64,000 nt of DNA from Rhodococcus triatomae (GCF_014217785.1 NZ_CP048814.1:1178001-1242000); one strand, 5' to 3'; numbered from the stretch's first letter, positions 1-8,677 are shown. Notes: a model not told the origin generated them from the sequence alone. Program-made: numbers and translations.

Positions 1-357
1 AAGGCTGCGGTCGACAAGATGGCCCACGACATGGCCGTCGACTTCCGCCCCTTCGGAGTCGCCGTCGTCTCGATCTGGATGGGGCTGCTCGAGACTGAAC
101 GCACGCTCGCCGCGTTCGCCGCGAACCCCGGGGCCTACGAGGGGCTGGCCGCCACTGCGGAGTCCCCCGAGTTCACCGGGCGGGTGATCGACGCCCTCGC
201 CCGCGACCCGCAGTTGATGAAGCGCAGCGGACAGGTCCTCATCGGCGCCGAGATCGCCGAGGAGCTCGGTGTCCGCGACACCGAAGGCCGGCAGCCACCC
301 TCGCACCGGCCGTTCCTCGGCAACCCGCCGGTGTTCAGCGACGCCGTCGTCGACTGA
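1..357 (+). CDS. Short-chain dehydrogenase/reductase, C-terminal part (5' end outside window)
   Basis: The reading frame is open from the first base, and 118 residues are visible. The opening residues KAAVDKMAHDMAVDFRPFGV match the helix after the YxxxK active site in classical SDR enzymes of the DHRS1-like type, so the first Lys is probably the catalytic lysine and the Rossmann fold lies upstream. SDR enzymes use NAD(P)H to oxidise or reduce alcohols and ketones; the substrate cannot be told. The C-terminal part (residues 40-118) is the usual extension of this subfamily. The stop codon sits in the first copy of an 18-bp tandem duplication. The internal ATG at 19 is not the true start. Confidence 0.8.
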   Translation, partial: KAAVDKMAHDMAVDFRPFGVAVVSIWMGLLETERTLAAFAANPGAYEGLAATAESPEFTGRVIDALARDPQLMKRSGQVLIGAEIAEELGVRDTEGRQPPSHRPFLGNPPVFSDAVVD

Positions 358-378
358 CACGCCGTCGTCGACTGACAC
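343..378. repeat. 18-bp tandem duplication across a stop codon
   Basis: The unit gccgtcgtcgactgacac occurs twice in direct succession. The first copy encodes the last residues and the TGA of the dehydrogenase; the second lies in the spacer before the next gene. This looks like a slippage duplication. Confidence 0.9.
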
Positions 379-431
379 CACTGCCCGCGCTCTCCCCACC
401 CGGCACTCTCCCCCACCCGAGAGGAACACCG

Positions 432-1508
432 ATGCGGAACTGGACGCACCACTACGCCCGGATCAACGGCCTGGACGTGCATTACGTGGAGGAGGGCGAG
501 GGGCCACTCGTCGTTCTCCTCCACGGATTCCCGCACACCTGGTTCAGCTGGCGCCATCAGATCAGTGCGCTCGCGGAGGCCGGCTACCGGGTGGTCGCGC
601 CGGACCTGCGCGGAATGGGACAGACCACGGTGCCCGACGACGTCGAGGAGTACCGGGCCGATCGCATCGTCGCCGACATCTGTGGCCTGCTCGATCACCT
701 GGGCGAGGAGCGGGCGGTGTTCTCGGGCCTGGACTTCGGGCTGTTCGCCGCGTACGACGTGGCGTTCGAACATCCGGAGCGGGTCCACGGGCTGATCGGG
801 CTGCAGAACCCCTTCTACGCGGTGTACGACCGGCTGCCGTCCGAGGTGGAGCGCGAACGCGGACGCGAGCACTTCAACCACATGTCCTACTACCTCGACG
901 ACCCCGCGGGCGCGCAGGCGGATCTCGAGGCACACCCCCGCGAGATCCTCGCCAAGATCTTCCACATCCTGTCCGAGAAAGCCGACTTCACCCAGGTCTG
1001 GGCGCACCCGCCGGGCACCTCGTACCGCCGCGCGCTTCCCGCGCCGCCGGAGCTGCCCTGGCCGTGGCTGACCGAGTGGGAACTCGAGGCGTATGTCGGC
1101 GACTACTCCCGCAGCGGGTTCCGTGGCGGCGTCAACTGGTACCTCGCCGCCGACGCCAACTGGGAGTACCGGCGCCGACGTGCACAGACCCGAACGACCG
1201 TGCCGTTCTACTTCCTCGGCTCCGAAGCGGACGTCGATCTGGCCCACTGGCACGGGGAGAGCCCGACCGAGAGCCTGCGCGAACACCATGCGGACGTGCG
1301 TGCGGTCCGCACCGTCGCCACCGGCGGCCACATGATCGCCATGGAGAATCCCGGCGAGGTCAACCGCGTGTTCGTGGACTTCCTCGCGGACCTCTGCTCC
1401 GCGAGGCCGATAAGCGAGACCTCGATCAGCGCGAGGCCGAACAGCGGGGCTCCCGCTCCGGAAAGCCGAGCGGAGGAGTCCCGGTCGGCGGGCTCCCCGA
1501 CCCGATGA
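432..1508 (+). CDS. Alpha/beta hydrolase, epoxide hydrolase-like
   Basis: 358-residue soluble alpha/beta hydrolase. The oxyanion motif HGFP begins at His31. The nucleophile elbow reads SGLDFG with Asp101 where esterases have Ser, which points to the epoxide hydrolase/haloalkane dehalogenase branch. The likely acid is in GSEADVD and the catalytic His is H300 in TGGHM. Such enzymes open epoxides through an alkyl-enzyme ester; the substrate is unknown. A GAGAGGAAC ribosome site precedes the ATG. The last 35 or so residues are a low-complexity Ser/Ala/Pro-rich tail not typical of the family. It lies after an SDR gene and directly before thyA, which has its own promoter inside the 23-bp gap. Confidence 0.85.
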   Translation: MRNWTHHYARINGLDVHYVEEGEGPLVVLLHGFPHTWFSWRHQISALAEAGYRVVAPDLRGMGQTTVPDDVEEYRADRIVADICGLLDHLGEERAVFSGLDFGLFAAYDVAFEHPERVHGLIGLQNPFYAVYDRLPSEVERERGREHFNHMSYYLDDPAGAQADLEAHPREILAKIFHILSEKADFTQVWAHPPGTSYRRALPAPPELPWPWLTEWELEAYVGDYSRSGFRGGVNWYLAADANWEYRRRRAQTRTTVPFYFLGSEADVDLAHWHGESPTESLREHHADVRAVRTVATGGHMIAMENPGEVNRVFVDFLADLCSARPISETSISARPNSGAPAPESRAEESRSAGSPTR

Positions 1509-1519
1509 CGTCGTGCACC

Positions 1520-1525
1520 TAGACT
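1520..1525 (+). promoter_or_regulatory. -10 element for leaderless thyA transcript
   Basis: TAGACT ends six bases before the GTG of thyA, so the transcript would begin at or near the start codon. No Shine-Dalgarno sequence is present. Inference from the motif and spacing only. Confidence 0.5.
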
Positions 1526-1531
1526 GGTGCC

Positions 1532-2335
1532 GTGCCGACTCTCCACACTCCGTACGAAGACCTGCTGCGCCTCGTGCTCGAGACGGGCACCCCGAAGTCC
1601 GATCGCACCGGAACGGGCACCCGCAGTCTCTTCGGCCACCAGATGCGGTTCGACCTGTCCGAAGGGTTCCCGCTGGTCACCACGAAGAAGGTGCACCTGA
1701 AGTCGATCGTGTACGAGTTGCTGTGGTTCCTGCGCGGCGACTCCAACGTCACATGGCTGCGGGATCACGGCGTCACGATCTGGGACGAGTGGGCGGACGC
1801 CGCCGGGGAGCTCGGCCCCGTGTACGGCGTCCAGTGGCGCAGTTGGCCCACGCCGTCCGGTGAGCACGTCGACCAGATCACCCAGGTGATCGAGACGCTG
1901 AAGTCCGACCCGGATTCGCGCCGGATGATCGTCTCGGCATGGAACGTCGCGGACATCCCGCAGATGGCCCTCGCCCCGTGCCACGCGTTCTTCCAGTTCT
2001 ACGCCGCGGACGGCAAGCTCTCCTGCCAGCTGTACCAGCGCAGCGCGGACCTGTTCCTCGGAGTCCCGTTCAACATCGCCAGCTATGCGCTGCTCACCCA
2101 CATGGTGGCGGAGCAGGCCGGGCTCGAGGTCGGTGACTTCGTCTGGACGGGCGGCGACTGCCACATCTACGACAACCACGTGGACCAGGTGCGCGAGCAG
2201 CTCACCCGGGAGCCGTACCCGTACCCGACACTGAAGCTCGCGCCGCGGGACTCGATCTTCGACCACACCTTCGAAGACGTGGAGATCCTCGACTACCGCC
2301 ACCACCCGGCGATCAAGGCGCCGGTGGCGGTGTGA
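1532..2335 (+). CDS. thyA: Thymidylate synthase ThyA
   Basis: Converts dUMP and methylene-tetrahydrofolate to dTMP and dihydrofolate in the cytosol. At 267 residues it has the normal length of E. coli-type ThyA. The active-site Cys is C150 in [10 protein letters not shown], followed by [20 protein letters not shown], the dUMP-binding segment. The N-terminal SDRTGTGT motif is the phosphate-binding loop. The GTG start is favoured by a -10 hexamer six bases upstream (leaderless). The stop overlaps the GTG of dfrA (GTGTGA), so the two are translationally coupled: ThyA produces the dihydrofolate that the next enzyme recycles. Confidence 0.97.
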   Translation: MPTLHTPYEDLLRLVLETGTPKSDRTGTGTRSLFGHQMRFDLSEGFPLVTTKKVHLKSIVYELLWFLRGDSNVTWLRDHGVTIWDEWADAAGELGPVYGVQWRSWPTPSGEHVDQITQVIETLKSDPDSRRMIVSAWNVADIPQMALAPCHAFFQFYAADGKLSCQLYQRSADLFLGVPFNIASYALLTHMVAEQAGLEVGDFVWTGGDCHIYDNHVDQVREQLTREPYPYPTLKLAPRDSIFDHTFEDVEILDYRHHPAIKAPVAV

Positions 2336-2826
2336 CGACGCAGCGGCAGATCAGCCTGGTCTGGGCGCAGGCCCGCGACGGCGTGATCGGCAAGGACAAC
2401 ACGATTCCGTGGCGGATTCCCGAGGACGTCGCCCACTTCAAGGAGACCACCCGGGGGCTGCCGGTGGTGATGGGCCGACGCACCTGGGAGTCGCTGCCGC
2501 CGCGGTTCCGTCCGCTGCCCGGCCGTCGGAACATCGTCGTGACGTCGAGCCCCGAACCGATCCCCGGTGCCGACACGGCGAGTTCGGTGGAGAGCGCCCT
2601 CGCACTCGTCGACGACGACGTCTGCGTCATGGGTGGAGCCCAGATATATTCGACAGCAATGCCTTTTGCCACGCACCTCGTGGTGACCCACATCGATCTC
2701 GAGGTCGACGGCGATACCTTCGCACCCCCGGTGGACGAACGCTGGTCACCGGTCACGGACACCGGCTGGCTCGAATCCACGGAGGGCGGGACCCGCTACC
2801 GGATCGTCCGGTACGAGCGCGCCTGA
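2332..2826 (+). CDS. folA: Dihydrofolate reductase
   Basis: 164-residue type-I dihydrofolate reductase (also called dfrA), reducing dihydrofolate to tetrahydrofolate with NADPH. The typical order is visible: [20 protein letters not shown] near the N-terminus (substrate pocket and Met20-type loop), [21 protein letters not shown] (NADPH-binding) and the [11 protein letters not shown] nucleotide-binding segment in the second half. The start overlaps the thyA stop by three bases, so it is the second gene of a thyA-folA operon. It is the target of trimethoprim-type antifolates. Nothing looks unusual apart from a short AT-richer patch around the [10 protein letters not shown] codons. Confidence 0.96.
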   Translation: MTTQRQISLVWAQARDGVIGKDNTIPWRIPEDVAHFKETTRGLPVVMGRRTWESLPPRFRPLPGRRNIVVTSSPEPIPGADTASSVESALALVDDDVCVMGGAQIYSTAMPFATHLVVTHIDLEVDGDTFAPPVDERWSPVTDTGWLESTEGGTRYRIVRYERA

Positions 2827-2863
2827 TTCGGGCATTCGGCGGGTCCCCGACGCCCGATTCGGC

Positions 2864-2869
2864 CATAAT
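2864..2869 (+). promoter_or_regulatory. -10 element for leaderless cupin gene
   Basis: CATAAT ends six bases before the ATG of the cupin gene. No ribosome site is visible, so a leaderless transcript is likely. Confidence 0.5.
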
Positions 2870-2875
2870 CCGTCC

Positions 2876-3202
2876 ATGGAGAAGATGTCCCTGACCGCTC
2901 TGGCCCGACAACAGCTCAAGTTGGCGGCGACGTCGTCGAGTGGACGCAGTTCCCAGACCGTGTACGGCGGTCACCAGCGCAGTCTGCGGCAGACGGTGGT
3001 GGCGCTCTCGGCCGGCAAGAAGATGGCCGAGCACGACAGCCCCGGCGAGGCCACCCTGTACATCCTCAGCGGAAAACTCCTGTTGATCGCCGGCGAGGAT
3101 TCCTGGAAGGGATCGACCGGCGACATCCTGTTCGTCCCGCCCGCGCGGCACGGCGTCGAGGCACTCGAGGACGTGGCGTTCCTGCTCACCGTCGCCATGT
3201 GA
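2876..3202 (+). CDS. Small cupin-domain protein
   Basis: 108-residue single-domain cupin. Cupin motif 1 is degenerate: HDSPGEATLYILSGKLLL, with one His then Glu. Motif 2 is seen as GDILFVPPARHGVEALED, with a His that could join metal binding. Cupins of this size are either sensory/binding proteins or small dioxygenase-like enzymes; no substrate can be proposed. The gene has its own -10 box and ends in a strong terminator, so it is probably monocistronic although it follows folA by only 49 bases. Confidence 0.75.
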   Translation: MEKMSLTALARQQLKLAATSSSGRSSQTVYGGHQRSLRQTVVALSAGKKMAEHDSPGEATLYILSGKLLLIAGEDSWKGSTGDILFVPPARHGVEALEDVAFLLTVAM

Positions 3203-3215
3203 GACACCCACCGAC

Positions 3216-3255
3216 ACGAGGGGCGGGCCCGGCTGTCGCCGGGCCCGCCCCTCGT
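3216..3255. terminator. Strong bidirectional terminator hairpin
   Basis: A perfect 17-bp inverted repeat (left arm acgaggggcgggcccgg, 6-base loop) lies between the convergent cupin and secreted-protein genes. There is no strong T-run, as is usual for terminators in this group. Confidence 0.85.
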
Positions 3256-3268
3256 CTGTCGACCGGGA

Positions 3269-3889
3269 TCAGGAGAGCACGGCGCCCAGGCTCGGCCACC
3301 AGACGGTGCTGAGGATCGGGTCGTGCGGTCCGTTGGCGTGCAGCAGGTTTCCGTAGACGGCGGCCACCACGAGTCCGTCGCCGAGGCCCTCGACCGGAGC
3401 CGAGGAGAGGACCGTCGGGACGACCTTGCCGTTCTCGTTCAGCGGCACGATGCCGCTGGCGCCGGTGGCCAGGCTGTAGTAGACCACGTGCAGGCCCACA
3501 CCCTCGGGCTGCTCGTTCGCGATGGTGCCGGGACCACCGAAGAAGCCGAACCGGAACTCGTCGTTGACGTTGGTGGCGATTCCGGCGCCGTAGAGCTGCC
3601 CGAGAACCGGTCCGCCCTGCCCGGTGTCGGAGTAGGCGGGGACCTGGAAGATCTGGCCGGGCAGCGCGATGTCGACAGCCGCGGTGTCCTTCGGCGACAG
3701 GGCGAGGCGCTCGACGGCCGCGGTGGCCTCGGCATCGCCCTCGGCAGCCTCGAGGAGCTTGGTGATGGCGGCGTCGGCGTCCAGCTCGGGCGTGACCGGC
3801 TCGGCAGCGGCGGCACCGGAGAACAGCATCGTCGCAGCCACGGCGGCGGTCAGGCCGGCAGCGAGGCGGCCGAGGATCCGTCGGTTCAT
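3269..3889 (-). CDS. Secreted protein of unknown function
   Basis: 206 residues. The N-terminus MNRRILGRLAAGLTAAVAAT followed by a hydrophobic stretch and AAAAEP is a Sec signal peptide with cleavage after about residue 28. The mature part is acidic at first, then beta-rich with many Gly (FGFFGGPG, EGVGLHVVYYSLATG). I do not recognise the family; it resembles the small secreted alanine/glycine-rich proteins common in Rhodococcus. The chosen ATG follows an AGAAGAAG ribosome site; an upstream in-frame ATG would add 14 non-signal residues and is less likely. Confidence 0.7.
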   Translation of the reverse strand: MNRRILGRLAAGLTAAVAATMLFSGAAAAEPVTPELDADAAITKLLEAAEGDAEATAAVERLALSPKDTAAVDIALPGQIFQVPAYSDTGQGGPVLGQLYGAGIATNVNDEFRFGFFGGPGTIANEQPEGVGLHVVYYSLATGASGIVPLNENGKVVPTVLSSAPVEGLGDGLVVAAVYGNLLHANGPHDPILSTVWWPSLGAVLS

Positions 3890-4004
3890 TCTTCTTCTCT
3901 CCCTTGGGCAGCAGGTGTGCAGGGTGTGCACGGTAGCTTGTCCTGCGATCTATCGAGGCCGCCGACGAGGTCGTTACCGATTTTCACCGCCGGGTACCGC
4001 CGCC

Positions 4005-4010
4005 TATGCT
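4005..4010 (+). promoter_or_regulatory. -10 element for leaderless sensor-kinase gene
   Basis: TATGCT ends six bases before the ATG. No ribosome site is present. Confidence 0.5.
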
Positions 4011-4016
4011 GCAGCT

Positions 4017-5675
4017 ATGGTTCAGTCACCGTCCGAGGACCCTCGGGATGCGCTCGGCGGTACGCGTGAAGACCTGCTGGAACTGGTGGCCACCAGGGAG
4101 AGCATGCGGCGACTGCTCGCGGCCGTCCTGCTCGTCGGCTCCGGACTCGAGCTCGATTCCACACTCCAGCGAATCGTGCAGTCCGCCACGTCCCTGTTGA
4201 ACTGTCGGTACGGCGCGCTCGGGGTGCGGGCATCGGCCGGAGGCCTGTCCGAGTTCGTGTACGAGGGCATCACCCCCGAGGACCGCGCGCTCATGGACCA
4301 CCTCCCGGAGGGCCGGGGCGTACTGGGCCTGCTCATCGACCACCCGCAGACGGTACGGCTCGAGAACCTCGCCGACCATCCCGCGTCCGTGGGCTTCCCA
4401 CCGAACCACCCTCCGATGCGGAGTTTCCTCGGCGTCCCGATCATGCTGCGGGGGAAAGTCTTCGGCAGTATCTATCTCACCGAGAAGCGCGGGGGCGGCA
4501 CCTTCACCGAGGAAGACGAGGTGATCCTCCAGGCCCTGGCGACCGCGGCCGGTGTGTCGATCGAGAACGCCGCGCTGTTCGAGGAATCACGCACCCGTGA
4601 GCGATGGCTCGCCGCCACCGCCGCGATCACCTCACGACTACTGGCCGGCGGTTCGCTCGACGAGACCCTCCGGACGCTCACCGACCAGGTCAGTGCGCTG
4701 TCCGTCGTCGACGACGTGTACATCGCGGTGTCGGACACCGACGACGTCGTCGCGGTGCGGGCGCACGCGGCGCGGGTACCTCTCACCGAGCCGCTGCGGT
4801 TCTCGTGGTCACAGACACCGTTCGACGATCTCAAGCGCACCCGGCAGCCGTTGCTCGACGCGGCGGTGGAGCACGTTCCGGGGCTGCCGGGACCCCACGG
4901 CAGGATCGGCATCTTCCCGCTCGCGACCACGTCCGGCGTCACCGGCGCAATGGTGGTGACAGCGGACCGCGCCGACGCCTGGGATCCGGAGGAGGTGGCG
5001 CGGCTCGGTTCTGCCGCGGACCTGGCGGCGGTCGCCGTCGAGTTCGCCGACCAGCAGGCCAGGCAGCGGTTGCTGTCCGTCCTCGCCGACCGTGACCGGA
5101 TCGCTCGGGATCTGCACGACAACGTGATTCAGCGATTGTTCGCTACCGGGATGAGCCTGCAGAGCACGTTGGCGGTGGACGGCGTGCCGGACCGGGTGCA
5201 CTCGACCGTCACCGACGCGGTGGAGCAGCTCGACCGCACGGTGCGGGAGATCCGCACGACCATCTTCGACCTGCAGACCACCGGGGCCGCCTCCGCCACC
5301 AGTCTGCGTCGCCGCCTGCTCGATGCCATCGGGGATCTCACCGCCCAGTCGCCGGTGGTGCCCGACGTGCGGTTCACCGGGGCCATCGACACCCTCGTCC
5401 CGGCCCGTGTGCACGCGCACGCGGAGGCGGTGCTGCGGGAGGCACTGAGCAACGCGCTGCGGCATGCCCGGGCCCGCACCATCGACGTCGCGGTCACCGC
5501 GGACGAGAACTTCACCATGGCGATCTCCGATGACGGTATCGGAATCACCGAACCCGGCAGGCGCAGCGGCCTCGACAACATGCACCGTCGCGCCGAACAC
5601 TGCGGCGGGGTCTGCGCCGTGACCGCGGGGCCGGCCGGGGGCACCACGGTGACGTGGACGGTGCCCCTGCACTGA
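4017..5675 (+). CDS. devS: DevS/DosT-like GAF-GAF sensor histidine kinase
   Basis: 552 residues. Order: a short helix, GAF-A (about 45-185), GAF-B (about 205-350), HisKA_3 dimerisation helix with phospho-acceptor H367 in RDLHDNVIQRLFATGMSL, then an HATPase domain with the N-box (ALSNALRHA) and DDGIGI. In M. tuberculosis DevS and DosT the first GAF domain binds haem and senses O2, NO and CO. The segment FPPNHPPMRSFLGVPI carries H131, which I align from memory with the haem ligand of DevS (inference). There are no membrane segments, so it should be cytosolic. The long upstream frame is rejected because a -10 box lies just before this ATG. It converges with devR instead of forming an operon with it. 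Confidence 0.85.
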   Translation: MVQSPSEDPRDALGGTREDLLELVATRESMRRLLAAVLLVGSGLELDSTLQRIVQSATSLLNCRYGALGVRASAGGLSEFVYEGITPEDRALMDHLPEGRGVLGLLIDHPQTVRLENLADHPASVGFPPNHPPMRSFLGVPIMLRGKVFGSIYLTEKRGGGTFTEEDEVILQALATAAGVSIENAALFEESRTRERWLAATAAITSRLLAGGSLDETLRTLTDQVSALSVVDDVYIAVSDTDDVVAVRAHAARVPLTEPLRFSWSQTPFDDLKRTRQPLLDAAVEHVPGLPGPHGRIGIFPLATTSGVTGAMVVTADRADAWDPEEVARLGSAADLAAVAVEFADQQARQRLLSVLADRDRIARDLHDNVIQRLFATGMSLQSTLAVDGVPDRVHSTVTDAVEQLDRTVREIRTTIFDLQTTGAASATSLRRRLLDAIGDLTAQSPVVPDVRFTGAIDTLVPARVHAHAEAVLREALSNALRHARARTIDVAVTADENFTMAISDDGIGITEPGRRSGLDNMHRRAEHCGGVCAVTAGPAGGTTVTWTVPLH

Positions 5676-5700
5676 CACCGGCCGGCGGCGGGCGTCAGTG
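5670..5700. terminator. Short inverted repeat at the devS/devR convergent ends
   Basis: CACTGAC and GTCAGTG face each other around a 17-base GC-rich loop and include both stop codons. This could be a weak bidirectional terminator. Confidence 0.35.
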
Positions 5701-6333
5701 CCGCTGGTTGCGCAGATCCGCGGCGAGCACGGCGGCCTGGGTGCGGCGCTGCATCCCGAGCTTCGCCAGCAGCCGGGACACGTAGTTCTTGATCGTCTTC
5801 TCCGCGAGGAACAGTCGCTCGGCGATCTCCCGGTTCGTCATACCCTCACCGATCAGATCGAACACGGCCCGCTCCTGGTCGGACAGTTCCGCGAGGGGGT
5901 CGGTCGTCCGCTCCGAGCGGATACGGTTCATCAACGCCGCGGTGGTCCTGCTGTCCAGCAAGGATCCGCCCTCGCCGACGGTGCGCACGGCGGAGATCAG
6001 GTCGGTGCCGAGGATCTGCTTGAGGACGAACCCGGACGCTCCTGCCATGATCGCGTTCAACAGCGCCTCGTCGTCGGAGTACGAGGTGAGCATGAGACAG
6101 CGCAACTCCGGGCACGCCGCGCGCAGGTCACGACACAGCTCCACCCCGTTGCCGTCGGGGAGACGCACGTCGAGGACGGCCACGTCGACCTGCTCCTGCG
6201 GCACCCGGACGAGCGCCTCACCCACCGAGGCGGCCTCCCCCACGACCTCGAAGTCGGGGGCACTGCCCAGCAGGTCGGCGAGCCCGCGCCGCACGATCTC
6301 GTGATCGTCCACCAAGAACACACGCGTGCCCAT
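5695..6333 (-). CDS. devR: DevR/DosR-type response regulator
   Basis: 212-residue NarL/LuxR-family response regulator. The receiver begins [19 protein letters not shown] and carries the phospho-acceptor D55 in [19 protein letters not shown]. The C-terminal helix-turn-helix reads [20 protein letters not shown] and then [16 protein letters not shown], nearly as in mycobacterial DevR. In M. tuberculosis DevR, activated by DevS or DosT, switches on the dormancy regulon in hypoxia or NO. Here two DosR-type boxes lie in its own upstream region, shared with a divergent nitroreductase operon, so autoregulation is likely. Its cognate kinase is presumably the convergent devS-like gene. Confidence 0.92.
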   Translation of the reverse strand: MGTRVFLVDDHEIVRRGLADLLGSAPDFEVVGEAASVGEALVRVPQEQVDVAVLDVRLPDGNGVELCRDLRAACPELRCLMLTSYSDDEALLNAIMAGASGFVLKQILGTDLISAVRTVGEGGSLLDSRTTAALMNRIRSERTTDPLAELSDQERAVFDLIGEGMTNREIAERLFLAEKTIKNYVSRLLAKLGMQRRTQAAVLAADLRNQRH

Positions 6334-6395
6334 TCGTCGTCACCTCCATCGGTTCCGTTGATCGAACCGTACCGGCAATCCGGACCACGGCGCGA

Positions 6396-6410
6396 GGGAC
6401 CTTCTCTCCC
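6396..6410. promoter_or_regulatory. DosR-type box 1
   Basis: GGGACCTTCTCTCCC, a near-palindrome resembling the DosR consensus (GGGACTTTNGGCCCT-like). It lies between divergent devR and the nitroreductase gene. Its start is 21 bp from box 2, two helical turns, so the sites are on the same face. Confidence 0.6.
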
Positions 6411-6416
6411 TGATCA

Positions 6417-6431
6417 GGGACCTTCGGCCCC
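6417..6431. promoter_or_regulatory. DosR-type box 2
   Basis: GGGACCTTCGGCCCC differs from the remembered mycobacterial DosR motif at two positions. It lies about 98 bases upstream of the nitroreductase start and 84 bases upstream of devR. Confidence 0.7.
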
Positions 6432-6528
6432 TCCTGCCACGCGGCGGGCCGCGGGAGGCTGAATCGCACGGTGGCACCGATCTCCGATCTCCATGCCGCC
6501 ATCCACACCGCGAGCACCTGGAGGGGCC

Positions 6529-7446
6529 ATGACCGTCGGCTGGACGTACAGCGACACCGACGTCATCGCCGGCGTCGTCGCCGCGGCACCCTCGATCTAC
6601 GACAGCCAGCCGTGGGACGTGCGCCTGGACGGCGACCGGGTCGAGGTGCGCGAACGGACGTCGGTGGAATGCTCTCCGCGGGCGGACCTGCTCATTTCGT
6701 GCGGCGCCGCGATCACCAATCTCGAGGTGGGCATCCGGGTGTTGGGGCGGCGCACCCGCACCGACCTGTTGCCGGACCCCGCCGATCCCGAACTTCTGGC
6801 CGTCGTCGAGGCCGTCGGCTCCGCGGCACCGGCGAACACCGATCTGCGGCAGTTCTCGGCGATCTCCCGTCGCAGAAGCCACCGCGAGTCCTTCGCCGGC
6901 ATCGAAGTTCCCGAGGACACGGTCTCCGACATCGTCGCGGCCGCCCACCGCGGAGCCGGCGACGGCGGGGCCGCGGACGGAGTGTTCATCCGTGTCGTCG
7001 GCGGTGACGAGTCCGCCGCACTCGCCGAAACACTCACCTACTCTGCGCAACTCGTCCGGCACGACCGGCAGCGCCAGCGTGAGGTCTTTCCCTGGACGTC
7101 CCATTGGAGCCCGCGGGGCGGATACGAGACGATCGACCCCACGCACTCGGTGATCACCCGCGGCATCCCGGACCCGGACATGCTGGCCGCGGCGATCGAG
7201 AGCGAGACCGTCCTCGTCTTCAGCGCACGTTCGGACACCGCGCAGGATCTGGTCCGCACCGGCATGGCCGTCGAGCGAGCCTGGCTCACCGCCGTGGACG
7301 CCCGGCTGTGTGCCTCGGTGCTCACCCACCCACTGCGCGTCGACGACGCGGCTCACCGGCTCGCCCGCAGGCTCGGACTGGCCGGCGAGCCACAACTGTT
7401 GATGCGCATCGGATACCGAGGAACAGGAAACGGAGCGTCATTGTGA
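6529..7446 (+). CDS. Acg-like nitroreductase family protein
   Basis: 305 residues. It resembles the long nitroreductase-fold proteins Acg (Rv2032), Rv3127 and Rv3131 of the M. tuberculosis dormancy regulon: an N-terminal half with APSIYDSQPWDVRL, the middle RRRSHRESF FMN-contact-like motif, and a C-terminal SDTAQDLVRTGMAVERAWL segment. Acg itself holds FMN but has a closed active site without classic nitroreduction, so the activity is uncertain. GGAGGGG precedes the ATG. Two DosR-type boxes lie upstream, so it is probably DevR-controlled. The stop overlaps the GTG of the desaturase (TTGTGA). Confidence 0.85.
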   Translation: MTVGWTYSDTDVIAGVVAAAPSIYDSQPWDVRLDGDRVEVRERTSVECSPRADLLISCGAAITNLEVGIRVLGRRTRTDLLPDPADPELLAVVEAVGSAAPANTDLRQFSAISRRRSHRESFAGIEVPEDTVSDIVAAAHRGAGDGGAADGVFIRVVGGDESAALAETLTYSAQLVRHDRQRQREVFPWTSHWSPRGGYETIDPTHSVITRGIPDPDMLAAAIESETVLVFSARSDTAQDLVRTGMAVERAWLTAVDARLCASVLTHPLRVDDAAHRLARRLGLAGEPQLLMRIGYRGTGNGASL

Positions 7447-8390
7447 ACGGTGGACTCACCGACCGGGAACTGCTGTACGAACTCGAGGGAGTGGCCGAGC
7501 AGGAGGTCGACCGGCATCTGGCGACCGCCAAGGAGTGGCACCCCCACGACTACGTCCCGTGGGACGACGGACGGAATTTCGAGATGCTCGGCGGGGTCGA
7601 CTGGGACCCGGAACAGTCCCAGCTGTCCGACACCGCGAAGGCCGCGATGGTGACGAATCTGCTCACCGAGGACAATCTGCCGTCGTACCACCGCGAGATC
7701 GCCGAGCACTTCTCCCGGGACGGCGCCTGGGGGACGTGGGTGGGCCGGTGGACGGCCGAGGAGGCCAAGCACTCGATCGTGATGCGGGACTATCTGGTCG
7801 TGACGCGAGGTGTCGACCCGGTGGCGCTCGAGAACGCCCGGATGGCCCACATGACACAGGGTTTCGACCCCGGGCCGTCGAGCATGCTCGATTCGGTGTC
7901 GTACGTGACGTTCCAGGAGCTGGCGACCCGGGTGTCGCACCGCAATACCGGGAAGGCCTGTGGGGATCCGATCGCCGATCGCATGCTCGCCCGAGTCGCG
8001 GCCGACGAGAACCTGCACATGATGTTCTATCGGAATATCGTGCAGGCTGCCCTGGACGTCGCACCGGACCAGGCCATCGCCTCGATCCACAAGGTTCTCA
8101 CCAACTTCCAGATGCCCGGCGCGGGAATGGACAACTTCCGCCGGAACGCCGTCCTCATCGCCAAGGGCGGGATCTACGATCTGCGCCAGCACATCGAGGA
8201 CGTCGTCAATCCCGTCCTGCGCAAATGGAAGCTGTTCGAGCGCAATGATTTCGGCCCGACCGGCGAGAAGTACCGGGAGGAGATCGCCACCTTCCTGGAC
8301 GACCTCGGCGTCAAGGCGAAGAAGTTCGAGGAGTCCCGTGACCGCGCCCTGGCACGGGAGGCGCGCCGAGCCGAGCGGGCCTCGTCGTGA
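7443..8390 (+). CDS. Acyl-ACP desaturase (DesA-like, ferritin-like diiron)
   Basis: 315-residue soluble diiron desaturase that would insert a double bond into acyl-ACP using O2 and reduced ferredoxin. Iron ligands are visible in two helices: WTAEEAKHSIVMRDYL (ExxH) and ADENLHMMFYRN (ExxH), with single Glu ligands near EDNLPSYHREI and FQELATRVSH. This matches mycobacterial DesA1/DesA2 length and motifs. It overlaps the preceding nitroreductase stop and the following small gene by 4 bases each, so all three should be co-translated. A desaturase needs O2, which makes its place behind hypoxia-type boxes noteworthy. Confidence 0.9.
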   Translation: MNGGLTDRELLYELEGVAEQEVDRHLATAKEWHPHDYVPWDDGRNFEMLGGVDWDPEQSQLSDTAKAAMVTNLLTEDNLPSYHREIAEHFSRDGAWGTWVGRWTAEEAKHSIVMRDYLVVTRGVDPVALENARMAHMTQGFDPGPSSMLDSVSYVTFQELATRVSHRNTGKACGDPIADRMLARVAADENLHMMFYRNIVQAALDVAPDQAIASIHKVLTNFQMPGAGMDNFRRNAVLIAKGGIYDLRQHIEDVVNPVLRKWKLFERNDFGPTGEKYREEIATFLDDLGVKAKKFEESRDRALAREARRAERASS

Positions 8391-8674
8391 CGACCGACGA
8401 GGTGAGCCGCGCGGAGGGCACCCCCGCGGACACCGACGACCGGTACTCCGGGGAGTTGTTCCGGTGCGTGCTGGACATGGCGGAGGCAGCGCGCCGGGAG
8501 GACTCCACGCGGTGGATCCAGGCCCGGTGCCGCACCCATCGCGCCGACGACTCCGCCTATCTCACGTCCATGCTGCTGGGCCTGATGATCGAGTCCGACG
8601 CCCTGCGTCAGGGCGTCCATCCCGCCGATGCCTGGCAGCGGATCCGCCGAGACGGACCCACCAGCCTCCCCTGA
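8387..8674 (+). CDS. Small hypothetical protein, third gene of the desaturase operon
   Basis: 95 residues, GTG start overlapping the desaturase stop (GTGA). It is charged, with helical segments GELFRCVLDMAEAARREDSTRWIQARCRTHRADDS and SAYLTSMLLGLMIESDAL. I do not recognise a family. The tight overlap suggests a partner or accessory of the desaturase or nitroreductase, but that is only context. A palindromic repeat element begins 3 bases after its stop. Confidence 0.65.
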   Translation: MTTDEVSRAEGTPADTDDRYSGELFRCVLDMAEAARREDSTRWIQARCRTHRADDSAYLTSMLLGLMIESDALRQGVHPADAWQRIRRDGPTSLP

Positions 8675-8677
8675 CCC

